Assembly (NCBI RefSeq): GCF_013408985.1
Contig: NZ_JACBZT010000001.1
Span: 2,604,001 to 2,668,000, forward strand
From: Petropleomorpha daqingensis
GTDB taxonomy: Bacteria; Actinomycetota; Actinomycetes; Mycobacteriales; Geodermatophilaceae
Length of the DNA: 64,000 nt
Direction: 5' to 3'
Below, in pieces: positions 9,905 to 19,264 of this stretch (position 1 is its first letter; every line of letters begins with the position of its first letter). The position numbers were made by a program, and so were the translations under genes. Below the pieces are notes generated by a model. It worked only from the letters and a program-made list of their open reading frames with translations, ran no database searches and was not told where the DNA came from.

Positions 9905-11149
9905 ATGAGGCCCGGGCTGCTCCACGGCCCCCTCGGTCGGCTCGCCGTGGCGTTCCTGCTCGTGGCCAGCACCGTCGGGTGGCGGCGGGGGCAGTACTTC
10001 TCCGGTTCTCTTGACCCGGTCGTGGTGGCCAAGGGCGGTCTGTCGGCGCTCGCGCTGGCGCTGGCGTTCTACGCCGCGCAGACCGCGGGCCGCCGCCGGC
10101 TGGGCACCGGGTCGATGTGGGTGCTCGCCGTCGTCCTCGGGTGCTCGGTCTTCGGCGCGCTGACCTACGGGACCCTGCTGGCCAGCGGGCTGGTCGCCGT
10201 CCGGGTCGCCGTCCTGGCGCTCACCGTGTTCTTCCTGCTGCGCACCGCCACGGTCTACGAGTTCTTCGCCGCGCTGGCGATCGCCAGCGGCACGATCTGC
10301 CTGGTCGCGGCGGTCACCGGCCTGCCGACGCTGTCCAGCGGCCGGCTCTCCGGGGGCATCCCGCCCCTGACGCCCAACGAGATGGCGCTGCTGGCCAGCA
10401 TCGTCGTCCTGTTCGTCGCCTGGCGGGTCGTGCTCGGCGAGAGCGGCTGGCTGCGCGCCGGCGCCGCGCTGGTCGCCCTGGGCATCATCTGGGTGACCGG
10501 ATCGCGGACGGCGCTGCTCATGCTGCTCGTGGCGCTGGCGGTCATGGCGCTGCACATGCGCCGGGCCCGGGTCGGCCTGGTCACCGGCGCGCTCGTGGTG
10601 GCCGCGGTGGGCTCCGTCGTCGTGATCACCACCGGCGTGCTCGGCTCGTTCATCGAGCGCAACGGCACCGGCACGAGCACCCTCGACTCCCGCTTCATCG
10701 CCTGGCGGGCCGCCGCGACCTGGGCCGACAACGTCTGGCAGCTGGTGTTCGGCGGCGGGCTGTCGGTGAAGATCATCCAGGTGCAGGGCCAGTGGTGGAA
10801 CGAGCAGCCGCTGGACAGCAGCTGGGTCTCCGCGCTCGTGCAGACGGGCCTGCTGGGGCTGCTCGTGTGCGTCGGCTGGGGGATCTGGGTGCTCCGCGGC
10901 TCGCTGCGGGCGCCGCACCCGCACCGGGTGCTGTTCCTCGGGGTCGCCGTCTTCGTGCTCGGCCGCAGCCTCCTGGAGAGCGGCCTGTTCGACGCGACGC
11001 CGGCGTTCCTCATGTTCTTCGCCGTCTCGCTGCTCGCCGAGGGCGGGTCCCGCGCGCGGCTGCGCGAGGAGCTGCGGGGGGCCGCCGTCCCGCCGATGCT
11101 GCGGCGCTCCCGCGATCCGCTGCCCGTCGTCGTCCCCCGGGTGCCCTGA
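9905..11149 (+). CDS. O-antigen ligase / Wzy-like polysaccharide polymerase
   Basis: About 414 residues with some 10-12 membrane segments and the O-antigen ligase family pattern: a large loop with PLTPNEMALLAS and a following segment ending in GSRTALLML. Such enzymes join or transfer lipid-linked glycans on the outer face of the membrane. The ATG at 9905 is chosen because a G-rich ribosome site (GGGGGCGG) sits just upstream; the frame also opens at 9866 without one. Ligase and polymerase cannot be told apart by sequence. The flippase and Wzz-like neighbours favour polymerisation of an exopolysaccharide. Confidence 0.75.
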   Translation: MRPGLLHGPLGRLAVAFLLVASTVGWRRGQYFSGSLDPVVVAKGGLSALALALAFYAAQTAGRRRLGTGSMWVLAVVLGCSVFGALTYGTLLASGLVAVRVAVLALTVFFLLRTATVYEFFAALAIASGTICLVAAVTGLPTLSSGRLSGGIPPLTPNEMALLASIVVLFVAWRVVLGESGWLRAGAALVALGIIWVTGSRTALLMLLVALAVMALHMRRARVGLVTGALVVAAVGSVVVITTGVLGSFIERNGTGTSTLDSRFIAWRAAATWADNVWQLVFGGGLSVKIIQVQGQWWNEQPLDSSWVSALVQTGLLGLLVCVGWGIWVLRGSLRAPHPHRVLFLGVAVFVLGRSLLESGLFDATPAFLMFFAVSLLAEGGSRARLREELRGAAVPPMLRRSRDPLPVVVPRVP

Positions 11150-11162
11150 CCCCCTGAGTCCT

Positions 11163-11234
11163 CGCTCTTGCGGTGTTGTGCGCGCTCTTGCGGTGCTGCA
11201 GGACCGCGGAAGCACGAGTTCGACCGCTAGAGCG
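11163..11234. repeat. Nested palindromic intergenic repeat, family 1, copy A
   Basis: The unit CGCTCTTGCGGT occurs twice in direct orientation (11163-11174 and 11183-11194), followed by the CTGCAG centre (11196-11201) and degenerate inverted copies (11203-11212 and 11223-11234). The same plan recurs at 28982, 61955 and 62997. It lies between convergent genes. Confidence 0.7.
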
Positions 11235-11251
11235 GCGCCCCGCAACGCAGA

Positions 11252-11282
11252 GAGCCGCCCCCGGGAATCCCGGGAGCGGCTC
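11252..11282. terminator. Bidirectional hairpin between convergent genes
   Basis: A GC stem of about 14 bp with one mismatch and a short AAT loop separates the polymerase-like gene (+) from the Wzz-like gene (-), ending close to the latter's stop codon. Confidence 0.65.
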
Positions 11283-11296
11283 TCAGTCGGACGGTC

Positions 11297-12520
11297 TCAG
11301 CGGTTGGCGCCCGTGGGCTCGGCGCCGAGGCCGGGGCGGCCCTGGGTGCTGACCGCGGTGTTCGCCGGGCGCGGCGCGGACGGCGCAGCGGCCTTCGTCG
11401 CCGTCGGGGCCGGTGCCGGCGTGGCGGCCTTCCGCCCGCGGCGCGGCGTCACGACGATCGCCAGCGTCTCCACGGAGGTGGCGCGCAGCAGCACGCGCAT
11501 CTCCTGCAGCTCGGCGGCGTCGACCCGACCGGCCGCAGCCACGAGGACGGCGCCGTCGTAGTGCTCGGCGACCTGGCGCCAGAAGGCGAGGGGGGCCAGC
11601 GGCTCGGCGACGGTCAGCAGCACGCCGGGGCCGTCGTCGGTGCCCGCCCGCGCCGCGGCCTCCTGGCCGGTGACGACGGCGTCGAGGCCGCGACGGCGCA
11701 GCTCCGCGGCGACGTCCTCGGCGAGCACGCGCGCGGCGTTCTTCTCCGACGGCGACGGCGAGAGCAGCACCACGCGGACGCGGCGCTCCTCGGCGGTGAA
11801 CTCCAGCCGGCGCGCGAGCTCGGTCGCCGCCCGGCCGGTGAGCTCGCTGCGGCGGGCACGGCCGCGCCGCGGCACCAGCACCTCGAGGCCCGGCTCCGAG
11901 CCCCAGGCCCGGCGCACGTCCTCCTCGGAGTACACGCCGGTGTCCAGCCGGCTGCGCACCACGGCGACCGCGAGACCGACGAACAGGCCGACGAACAGGC
12001 CCAGGCCGATGTCGTAGAGCGCCACGGGCGAAACGGGCTTGGTGGGCACCGACGCCGGGTCGCTGACCGTCAGGGTCACCGGGCGGTTGCCGGACGACGG
12101 CGTCTCCAGGTCGGCGACGACGCCGGTGAGCTCGTCGGCGACCGCGTTGGCGACCTCCGCCGCCTCGCGGGCGTTGCGGCCGGTCACGCTGACGTTGACC
12201 TGCGAGGTGTCCACCGGCACCGAGGCGGTGACGCGGGCCCGCAGCTCGGCGACGGACTCGTCGAGGCCCAGGCGCTGGATGACCGGCCGGAGCACGGCGG
12301 CGCCCTCGGCCACGTCGGGGTAGGTCTTCACCCGCTGCGCCACGAACTGCGCGCTGTTCGGGATGGAGGGGGACACCGACACGAAGACCTGGGCCGTGGC
12401 CTGGTAGGTCGCGGGCGTCACCTGGAAGGCCACCACGCCCACGACCGCACCGAGCAGCGTGATGCCGACCCACGTGAGCCAGAAGCGGCGCAGCGCCGCG
12501 AGGTAGTCAGTCAGTTCCAT
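11297..12520 (-). CDS. Wzz-type chain-length determinant fused to a degenerate tyrosine-kinase-like domain
   Basis: 407 residues. Membrane segments at about 13-34 and 168-190 bracket an extracytoplasmic Wzz domain, with the family's proline-rich PTKPVSP just before the second segment. This is the plan of polysaccharide co-polymerases that set chain length. The cytoplasmic part (from about 245) aligns in outline with bacterial tyrosine kinases, but the place of Walker A reads LLSPSPSEKNAARVL, lacking the GKS/T residues. No Walker A' DxD and no C-terminal tyrosine cluster are visible. I infer a pseudokinase or structural domain. The C-terminal tail is Ala/Pro-rich. Confidence 0.8.
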   Translation of the reverse strand: MELTDYLAALRRFWLTWVGITLLGAVVGVVAFQVTPATYQATAQVFVSVSPSIPNSAQFVAQRVKTYPDVAEGAAVLRPVIQRLGLDESVAELRARVTASVPVDTSQVNVSVTGRNAREAAEVANAVADELTGVVADLETPSSGNRPVTLTVSDPASVPTKPVSPVALYDIGLGLFVGLFVGLAVAVVRSRLDTGVYSEEDVRRAWGSEPGLEVLVPRRGRARRSELTGRAATELARRLEFTAEERRVRVVLLSPSPSEKNAARVLAEDVAAELRRRGLDAVVTGQEAAARAGTDDGPGVLLTVAEPLAPLAFWRQVAEHYDGAVLVAAAGRVDAAELQEMRVLLRATSVETLAIVVTPRRGRKAATPAPAPTATKAAAPSAPRPANTAVSTQGRPGLGAEPTGANR

Positions 12521-12703
12521 GTCCGTCCCTGGTCTGCCCGTCGGTCACAAAGCAGACGGGAGCAGGTGGTCCGTGGACGGCCCCCCCGGCTGTCCGTGAG
12601 CCTCTCTGGTCTCGATGCTAGACGGGGGCATGCGCCTCACCAGCGGTTCCGCGACCGGGGTCACCCGTTCGGGGCGGACGGCGGGGTGCTAGAAGGGGCC
12701 CGG

Positions 12704-13909
12704 TCAGGGCGTCTGGACCTGCCAGCCGGGGGCCCCGACGAGGGTGACCAGGTCCGGTGCGGCCGCCGTGATCAGCTTGCTGCGACCGGCCGCCTTGGGC
12801 GCGATGACGGTGATCGGCACGGTGGTGTGGATGCACGCGCCGGTGGTGTCGGCGGCCGTCGTCCCCGCGTTGCTGCCGGGGAAGCGGGGCGTGGTGAACA
12901 CGATGTCCGAGCCGCCGGTCACCGTCACCTGGCCCCGGCTCTGTCCGCTGACGTTGGAGTTGAACACCCACAGGTCGTCGATCGTGATGTCGGTGCCGCC
13001 GGTGATCTGCACGCCGGCCAGCTGGGTGGCGTCGGTCCCGCTGCGGTTGCTCGCGTCGACGAGGGTGCCGGCCAGCCGCAGCCCCGTGCCGTTGCCGCTG
13101 ATCCGCACGCCGTAACCGCCCTGCGCGGTGATGTAGGCACTGCCGACGACGGACTGACCCAGGCTGTGCAGGTCGAGATACGGCTGGTCAGGGGGCAGTT
13201 GGCCGCTCACGAAGTGGGCACCGCGGGTGAAGAGCCAGCAGTCGCTGCCCCCGATCCGCACCGCGGAGTCGGTCACCGCCTGCACGTACGCGGGCTGGAA
13301 GTCCAGGCGCAGGCACGAGCCCTCGATCAGCGTCGATCCGCTGTTGTAGCCACCGCCGAGGATGCGCACGTCGGTCCAGGCGCCACGGGAGTTGTCCAGC
13401 GGGATCGGCTCGAGCACGTGGTCGGTGACCTTGCAGGACAGGTTCTCCAGCGTGATCGACCCGACGCCGCGCTCGTAGGCGATCAGCCCGCCCGACGGCA
13501 GGGTGATCCGCTGGCTGGTGAGGAACTCGTCGCCGAACGGGAAGGCCATGAGGTGCAGGCCCGCGTACGGCCTGATCGGCCGGGTCAGCGTGTACGACCC
13601 GTTGGGGACGACGATCGCCGGCTTGTACGTCCGGGCCGCCGCGTAGCGCACCGCCTCGGCCAGGGCGTCGTCGTCGCTGCCACCGGAGGGGCGGAAGTCC
13701 TCGATCGAGACCAGCCCGAGGCCGCGCGGGGTCGGCACCGGTGCGTCGGCCGGCGGCTGGTCGGGGCCGGCGGTCGCGGTCGGCGCCTCACCAGGGACGA
13801 GGGCCGCACCCGCCAGCGCCCCGGCGCCCGCGGTGCTCAGCAGCAGCGCCGCCCGGCGGCTCAGCCAGCGGGCGTCCCGGCGCACCGGCGGTGCGTCTGC
13901 CTCGTCCAC
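12704..13909 (-). CDS. Tat-exported right-handed beta-helix protein
   Basis: 401 residues from the GTG at 13909, which has a GGGGGGA ribosome site four bases upstream. The longer frame to 14164 reaches almost to the next gene and has no such site. The N-terminus has a twin-arginine signal (RR at 18-19 in LSRRAALLLS) and a hydrophobic stretch. The mature part has the IEDFRPSGGSDDDALAEAV opening and repeated short beta turns of pectate-lyase or depolymerase-like parallel beta-helices. It may bind, trim or modify the polysaccharide made by this locus. Catalytic residues cannot be assigned by eye. Confidence 0.75.
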   Translation of the reverse strand: MDEADAPPVRRDARWLSRRAALLLSTAGAGALAGAALVPGEAPTATAGPDQPPADAPVPTPRGLGLVSIEDFRPSGGSDDDALAEAVRYAAARTYKPAIVVPNGSYTLTRPIRPYAGLHLMAFPFGDEFLTSQRITLPSGGLIAYERGVGSITLENLSCKVTDHVLEPIPLDNSRGAWTDVRILGGGYNSGSTLIEGSCLRLDFQPAYVQAVTDSAVRIGGSDCWLFTRGAHFVSGQLPPDQPYLDLHSLGQSVVGSAYITAQGGYGVRISGNGTGLRLAGTLVDASNRSGTDATQLAGVQITGGTDITIDDLWVFNSNVSGQSRGQVTVTGGSDIVFTTPRFPGSNAGTTAADTTGACIHTTVPITVIAPKAAGRSKLITAAAPDLVTLVGAPGWQVQTP

Positions 13910-14180
13910 GTGGTCCCCCCGTCGGCCCCTGCGCGCTCCGCGTCCCGCCGCGGAGGACCCGCATCCTGGCATCCGGAACCGGCTCCGCGGGGTCACGGTG
14001 CTGCCCAAATGAGTGAAGTGGCGAGCGAACCTCACCGTGCGTGACCCGATCTCCGGTAACTTCCCAGCTCGGCAAGCCGTCGTGCGCCACAGCAGTCGCT
14101 CGGCATGACTCAGAGTAGTCGGGCAGGTGCGTGCCGTCGGTGCGTATCCGAAGACGACGGACAATGGGGGGCTAGAGAGA

Positions 14181-14639
14181 ATGACCGTGATCGGCTACGC
14201 ACCAGGCGCGTACGACCTCTTCCACATCGGGCACCTGAACATCCTCCGGCACGCACGGGAGAACTGCGACTACCTCATCGCCGGGGTGGTCTCCGACGAG
14301 ATGCTGCTGCGGGCCAAGGGCAAGCTGCCGGTGATCCCGCTCGCCGAGCGGCTGGAGATCGTGCGCAGCATCCGCTTCGTCGACGACGTGCACGCCGAGG
14401 TCGTCCCCGACAAGCTGGACACCTGGCAGCAGGTCCGCTTCGACGTGCTCTTCAAGGGCGACGACTGGCGGGGCACCCCCAAGGGCGACAAGCTCGAGCG
14501 CGACTTCGCCGCGGTGGGCGTCGAGGTGAAGTACTTCCCGTACACGATGCACACCTCGAGCACGATCCTGCGCAAGGCGCTGACGGCGATCGACGCGGAG
14601 GAGCCGGTGGGCCGGGTGGCCCGCGCGCTCACCTCCTGA
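14181..14639 (+). CDS. Cytidylyltransferase-like nucleotidyltransferase (TagD type)
   Basis: 152 residues. It opens with GYAPGAYDLFHIGHLNIL, the HxGH (residues 15-18) nucleotidyltransferase motif, and near the end has HTSSTILRK, the counterpart of the second substrate-binding motif in glycerol-3-phosphate cytidylyltransferases. It should couple CTP to a phosphorylated polyol such as glycerol-3-phosphate to give a CDP-activated unit for surface polymers. Ethanolamine-phosphate or sugar-phosphate substrates are also possible. The ATG at 14181 follows GAGAGA; the frame extends upstream to 14127 with no good ribosome site. It is divergent from the beta-helix gene. Confidence 0.82.
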   Translation: MTVIGYAPGAYDLFHIGHLNILRHARENCDYLIAGVVSDEMLLRAKGKLPVIPLAERLEIVRSIRFVDDVHAEVVPDKLDTWQQVRFDVLFKGDDWRGTPKGDKLERDFAAVGVEVKYFPYTMHTSSTILRKALTAIDAEEPVGRVARALTS

Positions 14640-14662
14640 GCGACCTGATCGGAAGACGGCGA

Positions 14663-14700
14663 GGGCCGGTTCCCGGGGACTAACCTGGGGAGCCGGCCCC
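14663..14700 (+). terminator. Hairpin after the cytidylyltransferase gene
   Basis: Arms of about 12 bp (GGGCCGGTTCCC with its complement, one G-T pair) close a loop of about 13 nt, 24 nt after the stop codon and upstream of mfd. Confidence 0.6.
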
Positions 14701-14751
14701 CGCCGCATCCGGCGGTCGTTGCGCGGCCCCATCAGCAGGAGGAATTCCCCC

Positions 14752-17700
14752 GTGACCTTGCGCGGCGTGCTGGACGTCGTCCTCACCGACGCGGGCATGG
14801 CGCGCGTCGTGGCCGCGGCCGGCGCCGCCGAGCTCACCGTCACCGCGCCGCCGCCGGTCCAGCCGCTCGTGGCGGCCGCGCTGGCCACCTCCGACGTGCC
14901 CGTGCTCGTCGTGACGGCGGGGGAGCGGGACGCCGACGCCACCGCCGATGCGCTGCGCTGCTTCCTGCCCGGCCGCCGGGTCGAGACCTTCCCGGCGTGG
15001 GAGACCCTGCCGCACGAGCGGCTCTCGCCCCGCGCCGACACCGTGGGCCGCCGGCTCGCCGTCCTGCGCGACCTGGCCCACCCCGGTGCGAACGGGACGA
15101 TCGACGTCCTCGTCGCCCCGGTGCGCAGCGTGCTGCAGCCGCTGGCGCCCGGCCTCGGCGAGCTCACCCCGGTCGAGCTGGCGCCGGGCGACACCGCCGA
15201 GCTCGACGACGTCGCCCGCGCCCTGGTCGACGCCGCCTACACCCGGGTCGAGCTGGTCGAGAAGCGCGGTGAGTTCGCGCTGCGCGGCGGCCTGCTCGAC
15301 GTCTTCCCGCCGACCGAGCCGCACCCGGTGCGCGTGGAGTTCTGGGGCGACGAGGTCGACGAGCTGCGCTACTTCTCCGCGGCCGACCAGCGCTCGCTCG
15401 ACGACCGTCCCGAGCGGCTGTGGGCCCCGCCGTGCCGCGAGCTGCTGCTCACCGACGAGGTCCGCGCCCGTGCCGTCGTGCTGGCCCACGAGCACCCGGG
15501 ACTGCGGGAGATCCTCGGCAAGCTCGCCGAGGGGATCGCCGTCGAGGGCATGGAGTCCCTGACGCCGGCCCTCATCACCGGCGAGATGGATCTGCTCACC
15601 GACCTCGTGCCGCGCGGCACGCACGTGCTGGTGCTCGACCCCGAGCGGGTGCGCAGCCGGTCGGCCGACCTGGTCCGCACCGCCGCGGAGTTCCTCGCCG
15701 CCTCGTGGGCGACCGCGGCCGAGGCGGGGGAGGCCCCGCTCGACCTCGGGGCGTCGTCCTTCCGCGAGCTGGAGGACGTCGAGACCGCCGCCCGCTCGCG
15801 CGGCCTGCCCTGGTGGACCACCGGCGCGTTCACCCTCCAGGTCGAGGACGACGACACCCACGTCACCCTCGGCGCGACGACGGTCGAGCGGTTCCACGGC
15901 GACCAGGGCAAGGCCACCGAGCAGCTGCGCACGTGGTCCCGCGACGGCTGGCGGGTCGTGCTCACCTTCGCCGGCCCGGGCCCCGCGCAGCGCGCCGCCG
16001 ACCAGCTCACCGAGGCCGATCTGGGTGTCCGGCTGGTGCCCGATCTCCCCTCGGCCCCCGACGCCGGCCTGACCCACGTGACCCAGGGCAACCTGGAGGC
16101 CGGCTTCGCCTTCCCGGGCGTGGGACTGGCGCTGCTCACCGAGCACGACCTGACCGGGCAGCGCGGCACGACGATGCGCGACGCGGTCAAGATGCCGGCC
16201 CGCCGCCGCAACGCCGTCGACCTGGTGCAGCTGCAGCCCGGCGACCTCGTCGTCCACGAGCACCACGGCATCGGCCGCTACGTCGAGATGGTCAGCCGCA
16301 CGATCAACGGCGGCCAGCGCGACTACCTGATCGTCGAGTACGCGCCGAGCAAGCGGAACCAGCCGCCGGACCGGCTGTTCGTGCCCACCGACGCGCTCGA
16401 CCAGCTCACCCGCTACGTGGGCGGGGAGCAGCCGGCCCTGTCCAAGCTCGGCGGCGCCGACTGGCAGAAGACCAAGGGGCAGGCGCGCAAGGCGGTCAAG
16501 CAGATCGCCGCCGAGCTGATCCGGCTCTACTCGGCGCGCATGGCGACCAAGGGGCACGTCTTCGGCCCCGACACCGTCTGGCAGCGCGAGCTCGAGGACG
16601 CCTTCCCGTTCCAGGAGACCCCCGACCAGCTCGCCGCGATCGACGAGGTCAAGGCCGACATGATGCAGCCGGTCCCCATGGACCGGATCATCTGCGGCGA
16701 CGTCGGCTACGGGAAGACCGAGATCGCGGTGCGGGCGGCGTTCAAGGCGGTGCAGGACGGCAAGCAGGTCGCCGTCCTGGTGCCGACGACGCTGCTGGCC
16801 AACCAGCACTTCAAGACCTTCTCCGAGCGGATGAGCCAGTTCCCGGTCAAGGTGCGCGTGCTGTCCCGGTTCCAGTCCGACGCGGAGTCGCGGGTGGTCC
16901 TCGAGGAGCTCGCGTCGGGCGAGATCGACATCCTCGTCGGGACGCACCGGCTGCTGCAGCCGACCACCCGGTTCAAGGACCTCGGGCTGGTCATCGTCGA
17001 CGAGGAGCAGCGCTTCGGCGTCGAGCACAAGGAGTACCTGAAGACGATGCGGACGGCGGTCGACGTCCTGTCGATGTCGGCCACCCCGATCCCGCGCACG
17101 TTGGAGATGAGCCTGACCGGCATCCGCGAGATGTCGACGATCCTCACCCCGCCGGAGGAGCGGCACCCGGTGCTGACCTACGTGGGCGCGTGGGACGACA
17201 AGCAGATGGCCGCCGCGATCCGCCGCGAGCTGCTGCGCGACGGCCAGGTCTTCGTGATCCACAACCGGGTGCAGTCGATCGACAAGGCGGCGGCGAAGAT
17301 CCGCGGTCTCGTGCCCGAGGCCCGGGTCGCCGTCGGCCACGGGCAGATGAAGGAGCACGAGCTCGAGCGGATCATGGTCGGCTTCTGGGAGAAGGAGTAC
17401 GACGTCCTGGTCTCGACGACGATCGTCGAGTCGGGCCTGGACATCCCGAACGCCAACACGCTGATCGTCGACCGCGCCGACACCTTCGGCCTGTCGCAGC
17501 TGCACCAGATCCGCGGCCGCGTCGGCCGCGGGCGGGAGCGGGCGTACGCCTACTTCACCTACGACCCCTCGCGCCCGCTGACCGAGACGTCGGTCGACCG
17601 GCTGACCACCATCGCGCACAACACCGACCTCGGCGCCGGGATGGCCGTGGCCATGAAGGACCTCGAGATCCGCGGCTCGGGCAACCTGCTCGGCGGCGAG

Positions 17701-18282
17701 CAGTCCGGGCACATCGCCGGCGTGGGGTTCGACCTCTACGTGCGGCTGGTCGGCGAGGCGGTGGCCGACTACCGCGCGCAGATCAGCGGCGAGGAGGCGC
17801 CCGCCGAGCCGCTGGAGGTCCGGGTCGACCTGCCGGTCGACGCCCACCTGCCGCACGACTACGTGCCCGGCGAGCGGCTGCGGATGGAGGCCTACCGCAA
17901 GGTCGCCTCGGTCCAGGACGACGACCAGGCCGCGGCCGTGCTCGACGAGCTCACCGACCGCTACGGCGCCCCGCCGGCCCCGGTGCTCAACCTGCTGGCG
18001 GTCGCCCGCTTCCGCGCGGCCATGCGCCGGCTCGGTGTCACCGAGGTGTCCCTGCAGGGCCGGGCGATCCGGATCAGCCCCGTGCCGCTGCCGGAGTCCA
18101 AGCAGCTGCGGCTGGCCCGGCTGGCCGACGGCGCCACCTACAAGTCGGCGGTCGAGACGATCTCGCTGAAGGTGCCGGTCGGCCCGGACCGACGCACGCC
18201 GCTGCGGGACGTGGCGCTGCTGGAGAACCTGCACTCCCTGCTGACCTCGGTGCTCGCCGAGCCCGCCAAGGCCGCCAGCTGA
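14752..18282 (+). CDS. mfd: Transcription-repair coupling factor Mfd
   Basis: 1176 residues, the usual length. Mfd recognises RNA polymerase stalled at DNA damage, pushes it off with its translocase and recruits UvrA. Order: UvrB-like N-terminal part, CarD-like RNA-polymerase-interaction domain at about 499-560 (DLVVHEHHGIGRYVEM), then the RecG-like motor with Walker A GDVGYGKTE near 650 and DEEQ near 751, motifs GLDIPNANTLIVDRAD and QIRGRVGRGRERAYAY, and the C-terminal TRCF domain. The GTG at 14752 is preceded by AGGAGGAA at good spacing. It opens the conserved mfd-mazG-eno block. Confidence 0.97.
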   Translation: MTLRGVLDVVLTDAGMARVVAAAGAAELTVTAPPPVQPLVAAALATSDVPVLVVTAGERDADATADALRCFLPGRRVETFPAWETLPHERLSPRADTVGRRLAVLRDLAHPGANGTIDVLVAPVRSVLQPLAPGLGELTPVELAPGDTAELDDVARALVDAAYTRVELVEKRGEFALRGGLLDVFPPTEPHPVRVEFWGDEVDELRYFSAADQRSLDDRPERLWAPPCRELLLTDEVRARAVVLAHEHPGLREILGKLAEGIAVEGMESLTPALITGEMDLLTDLVPRGTHVLVLDPERVRSRSADLVRTAAEFLAASWATAAEAGEAPLDLGASSFRELEDVETAARSRGLPWWTTGAFTLQVEDDDTHVTLGATTVERFHGDQGKATEQLRTWSRDGWRVVLTFAGPGPAQRAADQLTEADLGVRLVPDLPSAPDAGLTHVTQGNLEAGFAFPGVGLALLTEHDLTGQRGTTMRDAVKMPARRRNAVDLVQLQPGDLVVHEHHGIGRYVEMVSRTINGGQRDYLIVEYAPSKRNQPPDRLFVPTDALDQLTRYVGGEQPALSKLGGADWQKTKGQARKAVKQIAAELIRLYSARMATKGHVFGPDTVWQRELEDAFPFQETPDQLAAIDEVKADMMQPVPMDRIICGDVGYGKTEIAVRAAFKAVQDGKQVAVLVPTTLLANQHFKTFSERMSQFPVKVRVLSRFQSDAESRVVLEELASGEIDILVGTHRLLQPTTRFKDLGLVIVDEEQRFGVEHKEYLKTMRTAVDVLSMSATPIPRTLEMSLTGIREMSTILTPPEERHPVLTYVGAWDDKQMAAAIRRELLRDGQVFVIHNRVQSIDKAAAKIRGLVPEARVAVGHGQMKEHELERIMVGFWEKEYDVLVSTTIVESGLDIPNANTLIVDRADTFGLSQLHQIRGRVGRGRERAYAYFTYDPSRPLTETSVDRLTTIAHNTDLGAGMAVAMKDLEIRGSGNLLGGEQSGHIAGVGFDLYVRLVGEAVADYRAQISGEEAPAEPLEVRVDLPVDAHLPHDYVPGERLRMEAYRKVASVQDDDQAAAVLDELTDRYGAPPAPVLNLLAVARFRAAMRRLGVTEVSLQGRAIRISPVPLPESKQLRLARLADGATYKSAVETISLKVPVGPDRRTPLRDVALLENLHSLLTSVLAEPAKAAS

Positions 18283-18301
18283 CCGTCCCGGTCAGGACGG
18301 T
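18282..18301. terminator. Small hairpin overlapping two convergent stop codons
   Basis: A 7-bp stem (ACCGTCC with GGACGGT) spans the mfd stop and the stop of the convergent transporter gene, which are 9 bp apart. It is probably a shared terminator. Confidence 0.45.
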
Positions 18302-19173
18302 GTCCCCGACAGGGAGCCGTCGGGTGCGGGCACCGGGGCACGGGACAGCAGCGCGACCCCGGCGAGGATCGCGACCAACCCGGCCGCGGCCACCGCGAGG
18401 TGTCCGCCGCCGCGCTGGAACCGCTCGCCGAAGACCGAGATGCCCAGCCACACGCTGCTGAGCAGCATCACCGAGTTCGTGCTGGCCATGGCCGGGGCGA
18501 GGGCGCCGGTGCGCAGCGACGACTGGCCGAGGACCAGCCCGACGAGCCCCGCGGCCAGCAGGGCGTAGAGCTCCCAGCTGCCGAGGACCGCGGCCGCCCC
18601 CTGGCCGACCACGTCGGTGACGGCCTTGGTGAGGGCCGACGCCATGCCGAACCCCAGCCCGGCGGCCGCGCCGAAGAGCAGCGCCTGCCGGCTCCCGGTC
18701 CGGCTCCGGCCGGCCCACACCAGGACGCCGACCAGGCACAGCGAGCCCAGTCCGGCCAGCCACCACGACGCGGCGGTCGGGTTACCGGTGCCGCCCTCCG
18801 GGTTGCCGACGGCGACGAACAGCACGATGCCGAGCACCATCGCGCAGGCCCCCAGCACCACCGGCGGGGTGATCTGCTGGTCGGTCAGCCAGGCGCCGAA
18901 CGGCAGGGCGATCACCAGGCTGGTCGTGGCCAGGGCCTGGACCACCACGAGCGAGCCCCGGTGCAGGGCGATCGCCTGCAGCACGCCGCCGACCGCGGTC
19001 ACGGCGCCGCCGAGCAGCCACACGGGTCGCCGGAGCAGCCCGACGACGAAGCCGACGCCCCCCACCCCGGCCCGGTCCGCCGCACCGCCGTCGTCCAGCA
19101 GGGTCCCCTTCTGCTGCAGGACCGTGCCCAGCGCGAACGCGGTCGCGGCCAGCAGCGACAGCAGCACCACCAC
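18292..19173 (-). CDS. DMT-family (EamA-like) membrane transporter
   Basis: About 293 residues and 9-10 membrane segments. It has the family's opening pattern (LLAATAFALGTVLQQKG) and two similar halves. The substrate is unknown. The start is uncertain: the frame is open to 19368, but the extra 65 residues are polar and overlap the promoter and start of the divergent lipoprotein gene. I therefore place the start at the first GTG of a GTG triplet (19173), directly before the first membrane helix. The gene interrupts the mfd-lipoprotein-mazG order seen in mycobacteria and points the opposite way, so it is probably a lineage-specific insertion. Confidence 0.75.
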   Translation of the reverse strand: MVVLLSLLAATAFALGTVLQQKGTLLDDGGAADRAGVGGVGFVVGLLRRPVWLLGGAVTAVGGVLQAIALHRGSLVVVQALATTSLVIALPFGAWLTDQQITPPVVLGACAMVLGIVLFVAVGNPEGGTGNPTAASWWLAGLGSLCLVGVLVWAGRSRTGSRQALLFGAAAGLGFGMASALTKAVTDVVGQGAAAVLGSWELYALLAAGLVGLVLGQSSLRTGALAPAMASTNSVMLLSSVWLGISVFGERFQRGGGHLAVAAAGLVAILAGVALLSRAPVPAPDGSLSGTPS

Positions 19174-19264
19174 GAGCCGAGTCGACGCCTCGTCCGGGCC
19201 GCTGCCCTCGCCCCGCGCGGATGGTCGCCGCGCCGCGGGACCCTGCCGCAGGGCCGCGTGCGAC

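Noticed and set aside
7453-14639. Secondary-metabolite biosynthetic cluster
   Set aside because: The genes are flippase, glycosyltransferase, ligase/polymerase, chain-length factor and nucleotidyltransferase, which fit a surface polysaccharide. No PKS, NRPS, terpene or RiPP enzymes are present.
14680-18234. A 1184-codon open frame antisense to mfd
   Set aside because: Same GC artefact. The + strand encodes a full-length, motif-complete Mfd.
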